This document shows, one piece after another, positions 17,823 to 25,637 of a DNA stretch of 64,000 bases. The stretch covers positions 868,001-932,000 of the forward strand of contig JAPWJW010000003.1 of the NCBI GenBank assembly GCA_028283825.1, given 5' to 3'. The notes below the pieces were generated by a model. That model ran no database searches and was not told the DNA's origin. It was given only the letters and a program-made list of their open reading frames with translations. Source of the stretch: Azospirillaceae bacterium (GTDB lineage: Bacteria > Pseudomonadota > Alphaproteobacteria > Azospirillales > Azospirillaceae). Both the position numbers and the translations under genes were made by a program. Numbering within the stretch: position 1 is the stretch's first letter; each line of letters starts with the position of its first letter.

Positions 17823-18485
17823 TCAGTCAAAGCTGGCGAGCAGGCGGTCGATCTCATCCTGGTCGATGGCGCGGCCGGGAAGCTGCGGACCGTGCAGCAG
17901 GAAATCGTCGTCGCTGGCGCCGCCGGCCTGGGTGTCGGCCGCAGGCGGACCGTCGGGATGACGGCGCTGCACATTCTCGCCGAAGGCGACCAGCATGGCC
18001 TCCACCTTCGCCTCGATGTGCTTCAGGGCCCGCACCACCTTGCTGATGCGCTGGCCGGTGATGTCCTGGAAGTTGCAGGCCTCATAGATGCCGGTGGTGA
18101 TGTCCATGATCTTGGACGAAACCTCGGGCGTCACGTCACCGGCCATGCCCATCAGCTGGTCGCAGGCATCCATGATGCGGTTGGTCGCGTCCTCGGTGGC
18201 GCCCACCACGGCGTCCAGTTCATCCGTCGCCCGCGGAATGTGTTCGGCGTGGATGTCGCTGGGCTGCAGCGCCGCGATTTCCTTCTTGGCGTTATGGATG
18301 AAACGGGCCAACCCCTCCAGCTCGCCATACAGCTTGATGTCGTGCTGGTTGACGTCACCGCCCATCGAGGCAACGACGGTGGACACGATCTGGGCCACCT
18401 CTTCCCGCGACAGCGGCTGGCGGGCCTGGGTGCGGGCGGCGTCCAGCCGGTCCTGCAGGATCGGGTCGGCGGCGGGGCGGATCAT
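17823..18485 (-). CDS. cheZ: CheY-P phosphatase CheZ (first copy)
   Basis: A 220-residue, mostly helical protein of the CheZ family. The catalytic D-x3-Q motif is present as Asp141-ITG-Gln145 in EACNFQDITGQRI. The C-terminal tail DQDEIDRLLASFD is the CheY-binding peptide type also found at the E. coli CheZ end. It dephosphorylates CheY-P to control motor switching. It lies between motE and the MotB-like genes. A second family member is at 35771. Confidence 0.88.
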   Translation of the reverse strand: MIRPAADPILQDRLDAARTQARQPLSREEVAQIVSTVVASMGGDVNQHDIKLYGELEGLARFIHNAKKEIAALQPSDIHAEHIPRATDELDAVVGATEDATNRIMDACDQLMGMAGDVTPEVSSKIMDITTGIYEACNFQDITGQRISKVVRALKHIEAKVEAMLVAFGENVQRRHPDGPPAADTQAGGASDDDFLLHGPQLPGRAIDQDEIDRLLASFD

Positions 18486-18560
18486 GGCTGCTCTCGTCTC
18501 GTCTCATAAGGCCCGGCCGGGGCCGGAGGCGGGTTCAGTGGAACGGGGCGACGGACGCCC

Positions 18561-19433
18561 CTATTGCGGCACGGTGGGGATACGCTTGCGCTCGGCCAGC
18601 ATGGTGGTCACCTGCTCCGCCCGCTTGGGCGTCATGGCGGCCAGCACGGGCGCTGTCTTGGCTTCCTTCATGCGGCTGATGACGTTCAGCAGCACCTTGT
18701 CGTCCATGGCCTCGAAAATGCGGGCGGCATCGACCGGCTTCATGGCCTCATAAATCTTGACCAGGCTGTCCAGCTGCGCCGCCTGATCGGCGTTGACCTG
18801 GTTGACCAGGCCGTCCAGCTGCTTTTTCAGCGCCTGCATCTCCGCCAGCTTCTGGTCCAGGCGCTGGGTCGCCACCTGCAGCATGGCCTCGCGCTGGTCC
18901 AGGTCGCGCTCACGTCCGTCCAGCGCCTCGCGCCGTTCGGCCAGGCGCTGCAGCAGTTCCACATCCTTGGGCGTGAAGCTCTGCCCATCGGTCGGGCTGC
19001 CCGACGGTTCGGGCTTGCCACCCGTTGCCTGGCCTCCTTCAGCCTTACCGCCCTCCGGCGCCTTGGCGTCCGCCGCCGGGGCCTTGCCCTCCGCCGGCTT
19101 TGCCGGCGCGGGCGCCGCGGGCGCGTTATTCGCGGGGGTTTGAGCCCTGGCCGCCGGCACGTCCGGCGGGGCGGCGCCCACGGTCAGCGTCCACCACACG
19201 TCGCCGGCGCGGGCGCCCAGCAACAGCACGGCGGCGAAGATGGTCGCGGGCAACAGGCGCACGCGCAGGCGGCGCCAAAACGGCACCTTTCCCTTCACCG
19301 GGGCGCGGCCCGCCTTGGCGCCCACACCTTGTGCACTTGGCACGCGGGCGCCAGCCGGCCGGGACCGCGCCGCCTGCGGGGCGGCGGCCGGCGCGGTCCT
19401 GCCTTGCCGGGGAACCAGAGGATCGGCCGTCAT
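18561..19433 (-). CDS. motE: MotE-family flagellar motor protein
   Basis: A 290-residue protein with a membrane anchor (about residues 55-75), a Pro/Ala/Lys linker, a long coiled coil (about 155-225, LLQRLAERREALDGRERDLD onward) and a C-terminal MgtE-N/FliG-like domain (LVKIYEAMKPVDAARIFEAM, ISRMKEAKTAPVLAAM). In Sinorhizobium, MotE is a periplasmic chaperone for MotC. Coupled to the DUF6468 gene (ATGA). Confidence 0.82.
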   Translation of the reverse strand: MTADPLVPRQGRTAPAAAPQAARSRPAGARVPSAQGVGAKAGRAPVKGKVPFWRRLRVRLLPATIFAAVLLLGARAGDVWWTLTVGAAPPDVPAARAQTPANNAPAAPAPAKPAEGKAPAADAKAPEGGKAEGGQATGGKPEPSGSPTDGQSFTPKDVELLQRLAERREALDGRERDLDQREAMLQVATQRLDQKLAEMQALKKQLDGLVNQVNADQAAQLDSLVKIYEAMKPVDAARIFEAMDDKVLLNVISRMKEAKTAPVLAAMTPKRAEQVTTMLAERKRIPTVPQ

Positions 19434-20293
19434 TGCCGCATGTTCTCCAAAGCCTGCAGCAGTTCACGCTCGGCGCGCGAGCGCGCTTCCGGCATCGCCT
19501 GCCCACCCTGCTGGCCCGATGGCGACGCACCCTGTTGCGGCCCCGGCTGCTGGCCGGCCCCCTCGCCGTTGGTGGCCAACCGGGCCGGCGCGGCGCGCGG
19601 CGCCATGGGCTGCGCGGTGGCACGGGGCTCATCCAGCCCGGACTCGGTGCCGAAGCGGTCGTCAGCCGGCCGGGTGGGGTTCCGGTCGGGACGCGGCGCC
19701 CGGTCCGGCGCGCGATCCCCGTTCATGCGATCGGACTCCAGGCGCTCCTGCCCGGCCCGCGCCGCGCGGGGCGCCCGTTCGGCCGCCTGCTCCGCCTCCA
19801 GCCGGGCCGGCAGGGACCGGGGTTCCGGCCGCACGCCCTGGGAAACGGCGGCACGACCGTTCATCTGGGACGCGGCCCCGCGCAGGGCCTCGGCCCGCGG
19901 CAACTCGCGCGGTTCAGCGCGCCCTTGATCCGAGCGGCCCTGATCCGCACGCCCGGCACCCCGCGCCTGGCCGGCGGCGGCCTCCAGCCGGCCCGCCAGC
20001 GCGTCGGCCGTCTGGACGATCAGTTCCAGTTCTTCCTTCATCTTGTCGGAGCGGCCGATCAGATATTGCAGCGCCTCGCCGGATTCGGCGGCGGCCTTGC
20101 GCATGCCCTTCACGCCGGCGTCCGCCTGGGCGGTGGCCTCGCTGAATTCCCGCACCAGGGCCTCCATCTCACCCCGGCTGTCGCGCAGCTGGGCGATCTG
20201 GCGGTTCAGGCGCCGGGCGTAGACGATGGTGGCGACCAGCAGGCCGCCCACCACCACATCCAAACCCAGGGAGAGTAGCAGGGTCATGCTCAT
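19430..20293 (-). CDS. DUF6468 motor-operon protein
   Basis: A 287-residue protein with an N-terminal membrane anchor (about residues 5-25), a conserved helical segment (LNRQIAQLRDSRGEMEALVR, then EFSEATAQADAGVKGMR, to about residue 110) matching DUF6468, and a long Arg/Ala/Pro/Gly-rich disordered tail. It sits between fliM and motE with ATGA overlaps on both sides. Function unknown; the context suggests a motor or switch accessory. Confidence 0.75.
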   Translation of the reverse strand: MSMTLLLSLGLDVVVGGLLVATIVYARRLNRQIAQLRDSRGEMEALVREFSEATAQADAGVKGMRKAAAESGEALQYLIGRSDKMKEELELIVQTADALAGRLEAAAGQARGAGRADQGRSDQGRAEPRELPRAEALRGAASQMNGRAAVSQGVRPEPRSLPARLEAEQAAERAPRAARAGQERLESDRMNGDRAPDRAPRPDRNPTRPADDRFGTESGLDEPRATAQPMAPRAAPARLATNGEGAGQQPGPQQGASPSGQQGGQAMPEARSRAERELLQALENMRQ

Positions 20294-21369
20294 GTCGGCG
20301 CGCTCTCCGGCTTGGGCGCCTCACGGTCGATGCGGACGGCGATGTTGCCGCCCTTGCGCCCCATGCGGCCCAGGAACATGGGCACGTCGCCGCACCGCAA
20401 CTCGATGGTGTCGTCCGGCGCCACGTTCAGCAGCACGCGCGACCCCACCTTCCAGTTCAGCACGTCGTACAGCGACAGCGTGATCTCATCCAGCACCGCC
20501 GACAGGTGCACATCGGTCATCCACAGCTCACTGGCCAAGTGGGTTTCCCAGATGCTGTCGCGGCCGAACTTCTCACCCATGAACATCTGCAGCAACAGTT
20601 CGCGCACAGGCTCCAGGGTGGCGTAGGGGATCAGCAGTTCCAGCCGGCCGCCGCGATCCTCCATGTCGATGCGCAGCTTCACCAGCACGGCGGCGTTGGC
20701 CTGGCGGGCGATGGTGGCGAACCGCGGATTGGTTTCCAGCCGGTCGAAACGGAAGGTCACGGGCGACAGCGGGTCGAACGCCGCCGACAGGTCGGACAGC
20801 ACCACGTGCACCATGCGCTCCACCAGGTTGCGCTCGATGGTGGTGTAGGGCCGGCCCTCGATGCGCATGGCCGCCGTACCGCGCCGGCCGCCCAGCAGCA
20901 CGTCCACGATGGAATAGATCAGCGCCGAATCGATGACCATCAGGCCGTAATTGTCCCATTCCTCCGCCTTGCACACGGCCAGCATGGCGGGCAGCGGGAT
21001 GGAGTTCAGGTAGTCGCCGAAACGCACGGACGAAATCTGGTCCAGGCTCACCTCGACGTTGTCGGAGGTGAAGTTGCGCAAGGAGGTCGACATCATGCGG
21101 ACAAGGCGGTCGAACACCACCTCCAGCATGGGCAGGCGTTCGTAGTTGACCAGCGCCGAGTTGACCAGCGCCATGATGCCGGAATTGTCGCCGTCGCCGG
21201 CGCCATCCTTGTCGAAGCCCAGCAGGCTGTCGATTTCATCCTGGTTCAGGACACGGGTCGCCCCGCCGCCCATGTCGCCGAAGCCACCATCGCCCGCGCC
21301 CTCATCCGCCAGGGCCGCCCATTCGGCGGCCATGCGTTCCTCTTCACTCAGCTCCTGCGGATCCGGCAT
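20290..21369 (-). CDS. fliM: Flagellar motor switch protein FliM
   Basis: C-ring switch protein. A 40-residue acidic extension precedes the CheY-P binding peptide NQDEIDSLLG (residues 42-51). The middle domain includes RLVRMMSTSLRNFTSDNVEV and the GGRRGTAAMRIEGRPYTTIE region; the C-terminal SpoA domain carries VAPDDTIELRCGDVPMFLGR. 359 residues. First gene of a seven-gene coupled operon; a sigma-54 candidate lies about 155 bases upstream. Confidence 0.96.
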   Translation of the reverse strand: MPDPQELSEEERMAAEWAALADEGAGDGGFGDMGGGATRVLNQDEIDSLLGFDKDGAGDGDNSGIMALVNSALVNYERLPMLEVVFDRLVRMMSTSLRNFTSDNVEVSLDQISSVRFGDYLNSIPLPAMLAVCKAEEWDNYGLMVIDSALIYSIVDVLLGGRRGTAAMRIEGRPYTTIERNLVERMVHVVLSDLSAAFDPLSPVTFRFDRLETNPRFATIARQANAAVLVKLRIDMEDRGGRLELLIPYATLEPVRELLLQMFMGEKFGRDSIWETHLASELWMTDVHLSAVLDEITLSLYDVLNWKVGSRVLLNVAPDDTIELRCGDVPMFLGRMGRKGGNIAVRIDREAPKPESAPT

Positions 21370-21524
21370 CGATCAGCGCTCCAGCCTCAAATCACGGCCC
21401 TGGATCCAGGGACAGAACATCCAGGGACAGCACACGGGCGAAAAACCAAAACCCCCGGTGCGGCGAATGGTTGCGGGACGGGAATTCGCCACCCCGGGCG
21501 CAGGATACGCCAACGCCGGGATCA

Positions 21525-21540
21525 TGCACTTACCAGGCCA
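21525..21540 (-). promoter_or_regulatory. Sigma-54 promoter candidate for the fliM operon
   Basis: Minus strand TGGCCTGGTAAGTGCA has TGGC at -24 and GTGCA at -12 with GG-N10-GC spacing. It lies in the 287-base fliL-fliM gap and predicts a leader of about 140 bases. The rest of that gap shows no convincing gene. Confidence 0.55.
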
Positions 21541-21656
21541 ACCCCTGTCGTCCCGCCGCCGCCGGACCCGGCCCCCTGCCGATCCGTCCCCCAGCGCCGT
21601 GACGACACCTAACCCCACCCCAATGATAACAGGCCCCCTTAACGATCAGGGGCATC

Positions 21657-22193
21657 TTACTGTGATTGTACCAGAATTTCCTCAAACAGCACGTCCCTCA
21701 CCCGCACCGGGGCGGCGGCCGCATTGACCCGCTGCAGCAATTCCTCGCGCAGGCGGTAGATACCGGCCGACCCCTTCAGGTCGTCCAGACGCAATTCGCG
21801 CAGATAGGTCTGGAAGGTGTCGATGATACGCGGCATCGCGGCCGTGAACTTGGGCGTATCCTCGGCCTTGTACAGTTCCACCTGGATTTTCAGCTTCAGG
21901 AAAGCCGGTCGGCGTTCATTGGTCTGCAGGTTGATCAGCAGTTCGCCGATGGAGGCGAAGACCGGCGGCGCCTTGGGGTCGTACGCCTCCTCCGCCGGAG
22001 CGGGCGTTTCCACCGCTTCTTCAGCCTTCTTCTTTCCCAGAAGGCCATCCAGCAGCCCGCTGAAGATCAGGCCACCGGCGATCAGGGCGATAAGCAGCAG
22101 CGGCACGACCACGAACATGACGATCTTTTTGCCGCTGAACTTCTTTCGCGGCAGTTCCTGCTCGCTACCACCATCCGTTTCGATGGCCGTCAT
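21657..22193 (-). CDS. fliL: Flagellar basal body protein FliL
   Basis: A 178-residue stator-associated single-pass protein. It has a basic N-terminus, a membrane helix (about residues 24-46, IVMFVVVPLLLIALIAGGLI), an acidic linker and a periplasmic stomatin-like domain ending YRLREELLQRVNAAAAPVRV and then DVLFEEILVQ. Start 22193 (ATG, GGGG upstream) is preferred over an in-frame TTG at 22205. It precedes fliM but is separated by 287 bases that carry a separate promoter candidate. Confidence 0.93.
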   Translation of the reverse strand: MTAIETDGGSEQELPRKKFSGKKIVMFVVVPLLLIALIAGGLIFSGLLDGLLGKKKAEEAVETPAPAEEAYDPKAPPVFASIGELLINLQTNERRPAFLKLKIQVELYKAEDTPKFTAAMPRIIDTFQTYLRELRLDDLKGSAGIYRLREELLQRVNAAAAPVRVRDVLFEEILVQSQ

Positions 22194-22384
22194 GCTACCC
22201 CGCAACCCTTGCCACGGACCCGATCCAGGAAGGGCCCACCGTCCCGCCCATTTTTGGGCAGGCTTATATAATCATGAAGGCGTTAACCCTTCCTTTCAAC
22301 TAAATCGGCGACCGGCGGGCGCCAGCAGGCGTCCATCCTATCCTTCATCGTTTCCAATATCGTTTCGGAACGGTGACGATCCGC

Positions 22385-23782
22385 CTATGAGGGCAGCGCC
22401 AGCACCCGCGCGGCGGCGGCCACGCCGGTCTCATAAGCGCCGGGCAACCAGCCCGGCCAGTTGAGGGAGCAGGCCTCGCCCGCGAAGCACAGCCGGTCGC
22501 CGACCGGTTCGGACAAGACGCGCCGTGCCTCAGCGTGCCCCGGCTTGGCCGCGGTCATCGAGCCCAGGGAATAGGGGTCGGCGCCCCAATTGCTGACGTG
22601 CCAGGCGGTGGCCTGGCGACGGGTGAGCGAGCCGAAGACATCGGCCACCGCGTCGCGCACCAGGGCCACGGCATCCTGTTCCTTGGCCTGTGCCAGCTGG
22701 CGGGCCAGGTCGCCGCCCACGGTGGCGATGGCCAGATCCCGGCCGAAGGGGCGCAGGCACAGATCCAGCACGCGGCCGTCGGCCCGTACCTGGTCCAGCG
22801 CGGTGAAGGGATCGCAATCCAGGCTGTCGGGCTTGAAGCCCAGGGCGATGCGGTTGACCAGGCCGGTGGTCAAGCCGCCGAAGGCCGAGCGCACGGTGTC
22901 CGGCAGGGGCGGATCGAAGGTCACGCCGCCTGCGGCCAGCACGGCCACCGGGATGGTGATGATGGCGGCATCGGCGCTGACCACGCCCTTGGACGTGGTG
23001 ACACGCACCCCCGTGCCCGACCAGTCGATCCGGCTGACCGGGCTGGACAGGGTGATCTTGACGTCGCGCGCCATTTCCTTGGCCAGGGAGGCCACGGCGG
23101 TGCCGATGCCGCGCGGGAACCACAGCGCCGCCTCCGCATCCGGGCGGCGGGCGGCGTCCAGGCTGGACAGGTCCTTCAGTTCCACGCCGAAGTCCAGCGG
23201 CCCCACCAGGGCGGCGGCCAACTGTCCCAGATCGCCCAGATCCGGCACCAGTTCGGCGGCGGAGCGGTCAACCTGCGCCCGGCCCGCGTCCTTCACCGCC
23301 CGTTCCAGCCGGTCGATGGCGTCGGCCGATGCCGACGCGGTGTCGGGCTCAACCTCCTGGTCGCCGAAATACAGCAGGTCGTCGGCGCCATCGTCGGGCA
23401 CCGTCTCCATGCCCCGCTCATCCAGCAGGCGACGCAACGGGTTCTCCGCCGTCGCCTCCAGCGAGCCGCAGCCGATGTCATAGGGAAAGCCGAAGGGGCG
23501 GGATTCCGTCCAGGCACGGCCGCCGACACGGGCGCGCGCCTCCAGCACGGTGACCTCGGCCCCCGCCTGGCGCAGGGCGGCGGCGGCGGCCAAACCGGCC
23601 AGGCCGGCGCCGATGACCACCACGGTGCGGCCGGGACGGACGGGCGCCGGACGGGCGGCAACCGCCCCCGCGCGCCCGGACAGCAGCGCGCCGGACAGCC
23701 CGGTCAGCCACGGGGCCAAAGCCAGCCCGCCGACCAGACCACGCCGCGACAGCAAATCCCGCTTACGGGAATGACCCGCCAT
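22385..23782 (-). CDS. Exported flavin monoamine oxidase-type oxidoreductase
   Basis: A 465-residue protein with a twin-Arg-like N-terminus (SRRGLVGGLALAPWLTGLS) suggesting Tat export of a folded flavoprotein. The FAD-binding Rossmann motif VVVIGAGLAGLAAAAALR ends in VTVLEARARVGGR. The C-terminal FAD contact region is RLCFAGEACSLNWPGWLPGA. Such enzymes oxidise amines or amino acids to imines with H2O2 release; the substrate is unknown. Alone on its strand between fliL and prfC; no operon partner. Confidence 0.82.
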   Translation of the reverse strand: MAGHSRKRDLLSRRGLVGGLALAPWLTGLSGALLSGRAGAVAARPAPVRPGRTVVVIGAGLAGLAAAAALRQAGAEVTVLEARARVGGRAWTESRPFGFPYDIGCGSLEATAENPLRRLLDERGMETVPDDGADDLLYFGDQEVEPDTASASADAIDRLERAVKDAGRAQVDRSAAELVPDLGDLGQLAAALVGPLDFGVELKDLSSLDAARRPDAEAALWFPRGIGTAVASLAKEMARDVKITLSSPVSRIDWSGTGVRVTTSKGVVSADAAIITIPVAVLAAGGVTFDPPLPDTVRSAFGGLTTGLVNRIALGFKPDSLDCDPFTALDQVRADGRVLDLCLRPFGRDLAIATVGGDLARQLAQAKEQDAVALVRDAVADVFGSLTRRQATAWHVSNWGADPYSLGSMTAAKPGHAEARRVLSEPVGDRLCFAGEACSLNWPGWLPGAYETGVAAAARVLALPS

Positions 23783-23942
23783 CTTAAACGCCCCTCACCG
23801 GATGTTCCGGCCATCAGAAGTACCGGCCGCGATGATACCGCCCGCGACCGGCCCCTGTCACCGCGCCATCCGGCCGATGCGCCATTTCGCCCTTATGACG
23901 TAAGGGCTTCGCACCCATTTACCAATGGGCGGCATGCCGGAA

Positions 23943-25556
23943 TCACCCCAGCGCGGAGGTGGTGACCGCCCGGTTCTGCTCCCGCGTTTTCTGGAAGCGG
24001 ATCTCGGGATAGTCCTCCTGCGCGCGATTCAACTGCCAGGCGTTGCGCGCCAGGAACACCAGGGCACCGTCGTGATCCTCCGCCAGGCTGGAACGGTTGC
24101 TGTCCAGGAAGGACTTCAGCCGCACCGGGTCGTCGCATTCGATCCAGCGGGCCGAATCGTAGCCGCAGGATTCGAACTTGGCCTTGATGTCGTATTCGGC
24201 GTCGATGCGCGCGGCCAGCACTTCGAACTGCAGCGGGCCCACGACGCCAACCACCCAGTCGGCGCCGATCAGCGGCTTGAACACCTGGCTGGCGCCCTCT
24301 TCCGCGAAGTGCTCCAGCGCCTTGCGCAGGTGCTTCATCCTCATCGGGTCGTCCAGCTTCACGCGCTGCAACAGTTCCGGCGCGAAGCTGGGCACGCCGG
24401 TGTAGCGCAACTCCTCCCCCTCGGTCAGCGTGTCGCCGATGCGCAGCGTGCCGTGGTTGGGAATGCCGATGATGTCGCCGGGGTAGGCGTCCTCCGCCAG
24501 TTCCCGGTCACGCGCCAGGAACAGCACGGCGTTGTTGACCGCCAGCAGCTTGCCCGAACGCATGTGCTTCAGCTTCACGCCCCGGCGGAAATGGCCGGAG
24601 CACAGGCGGAAGAAGGCGATGCGGTCGCGGTGGTTGGGGTCCATGTTGGCCTGGACCTTGAAGACGAAGCCCGTGACCTTGGGCTCCTCCGGCTGCACCA
24701 CGCGGCCGTCGGCCTGCTGCGGCCGGGGCGACGGCGCATAGGCCGCCAGGCCCAGCAGCAGCTCGCGCACGCCGAAGTTATTGATGGCGCTGCCGAAGAA
24801 CACCGGGGTCTGGTGGCCTTCGCGATAGGTTTCCAGGTCGAAGGGCGGGCACAGTTCCCGCACCATCGCCACGTCCTCACGCAGCTTGGCCACCTGGTCG
24901 GCGGGCAGCAGTTCGTCCAGCTTGGGATCGTCCAGGCCGTCGCACTGGATGCCCTCGCTGGCGACGTCGCCCTGGCGGCGGTCCAGCAGGACCAGCCGGT
25001 CGCGGATCAGGTCGTAGCAGCCGCGGAAATCGGAACCGGAACCGATGGGCCAGGACCCGGGCGTCACCTCCAGCTGCAGGTCGCGCTCCACCTCGTCCAT
25101 CAGGTCGAAGGGGTCGCGGGCCTCACGGTCCATCTTGTTGATGAAGGTGATGATGGGCACGTTGCGCAGGCGGCAGACCTCAAACAGCTTGCGGGTCTGC
25201 GCCTCGATGCCCTTGGCGGCGTCGATGACCATGACCGCGCTGTCGACCGCCGTCAGCGTGCGGTAGGTGTCTTCGGAGAAGTCTTCGTGGCCCGGCGTGT
25301 CCACCAGGTTGAAGGTGCGGTCGGCATAGTCGAAGTTCATCACCGACGCGGTGACGGAGATACCGCGTTCCCGTTCCACCTTCATCCAGTCCGACCGGGC
25401 ACGCCGCTGTTCGCCGCGCGCCTTCACCGCACCCGCCATCTGGATGGCGCCGCCGAACAGCAGCAGCTTTTCCGTCAACGTGGTCTTGCCGGCGTCGGGG
25501 TGCGCGATGATCGCGAAGGTCCGGCGGTTATGGACTTCCTGGGGGAGCGCGCTCAT
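23943..25556 (-). CDS. prfC: Peptide chain release factor 3
   Basis: GTPase that recycles RF1/RF2 from the ribosome after termination. G1 AHPDAGKTT, switch region RERGISVTASVM, G3 DTPGHEDF, G4 NKMDREARD. Domain III ends HVLVFLARN-like (DHDGALVFLARNAWQL). 537 residues, normal. A 7-bp hairpin (23889-23907) without a T run lies beyond the stop. The next gene upstream (DEAD-box helicase) is separated by a terminator. Confidence 0.96.
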   Translation of the reverse strand: MSALPQEVHNRRTFAIIAHPDAGKTTLTEKLLLFGGAIQMAGAVKARGEQRRARSDWMKVERERGISVTASVMNFDYADRTFNLVDTPGHEDFSEDTYRTLTAVDSAVMVIDAAKGIEAQTRKLFEVCRLRNVPIITFINKMDREARDPFDLMDEVERDLQLEVTPGSWPIGSGSDFRGCYDLIRDRLVLLDRRQGDVASEGIQCDGLDDPKLDELLPADQVAKLREDVAMVRELCPPFDLETYREGHQTPVFFGSAINNFGVRELLLGLAAYAPSPRPQQADGRVVQPEEPKVTGFVFKVQANMDPNHRDRIAFFRLCSGHFRRGVKLKHMRSGKLLAVNNAVLFLARDRELAEDAYPGDIIGIPNHGTLRIGDTLTEGEELRYTGVPSFAPELLQRVKLDDPMRMKHLRKALEHFAEEGASQVFKPLIGADWVVGVVGPLQFEVLAARIDAEYDIKAKFESCGYDSARWIECDDPVRLKSFLDSNRSSLAEDHDGALVFLARNAWQLNRAQEDYPEIRFQKTREQNRAVTTSALG

Positions 25557-25591
25557 GGAACCTGGTGCTTCTGAAACGAAAAGGCCGTCGT

Positions 25592-25625
25592 GAAACGGGG
25601 CCGCCGGTGAGGGCGACCCCGCTTT
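25592..25625 (-). terminator. Terminator of the DEAD-box helicase gene
   Basis: Minus strand AAGCGGGG-tCGCC pairs with GGCG-gCCCCGTTT just after the helicase stop, with a further TTTT a few bases on. It isolates the helicase from prfC. Confidence 0.5.
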
Positions 25626-25637
25626 CAGGATGGATGC

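Noticed and set aside
21373-21618. 81-residue leftward ORF between fliL and fliM
   Set aside because: No ribosome binding site, Arg/Gly/Pro-biased composition typical of non-coding high-GC frames, and it overlaps a promoter candidate.
22203-22220. TGGC...TTGC before fliL as a sigma-54 site
   Set aside because: Only eight bases separate GG and GC; the consensus needs ten.
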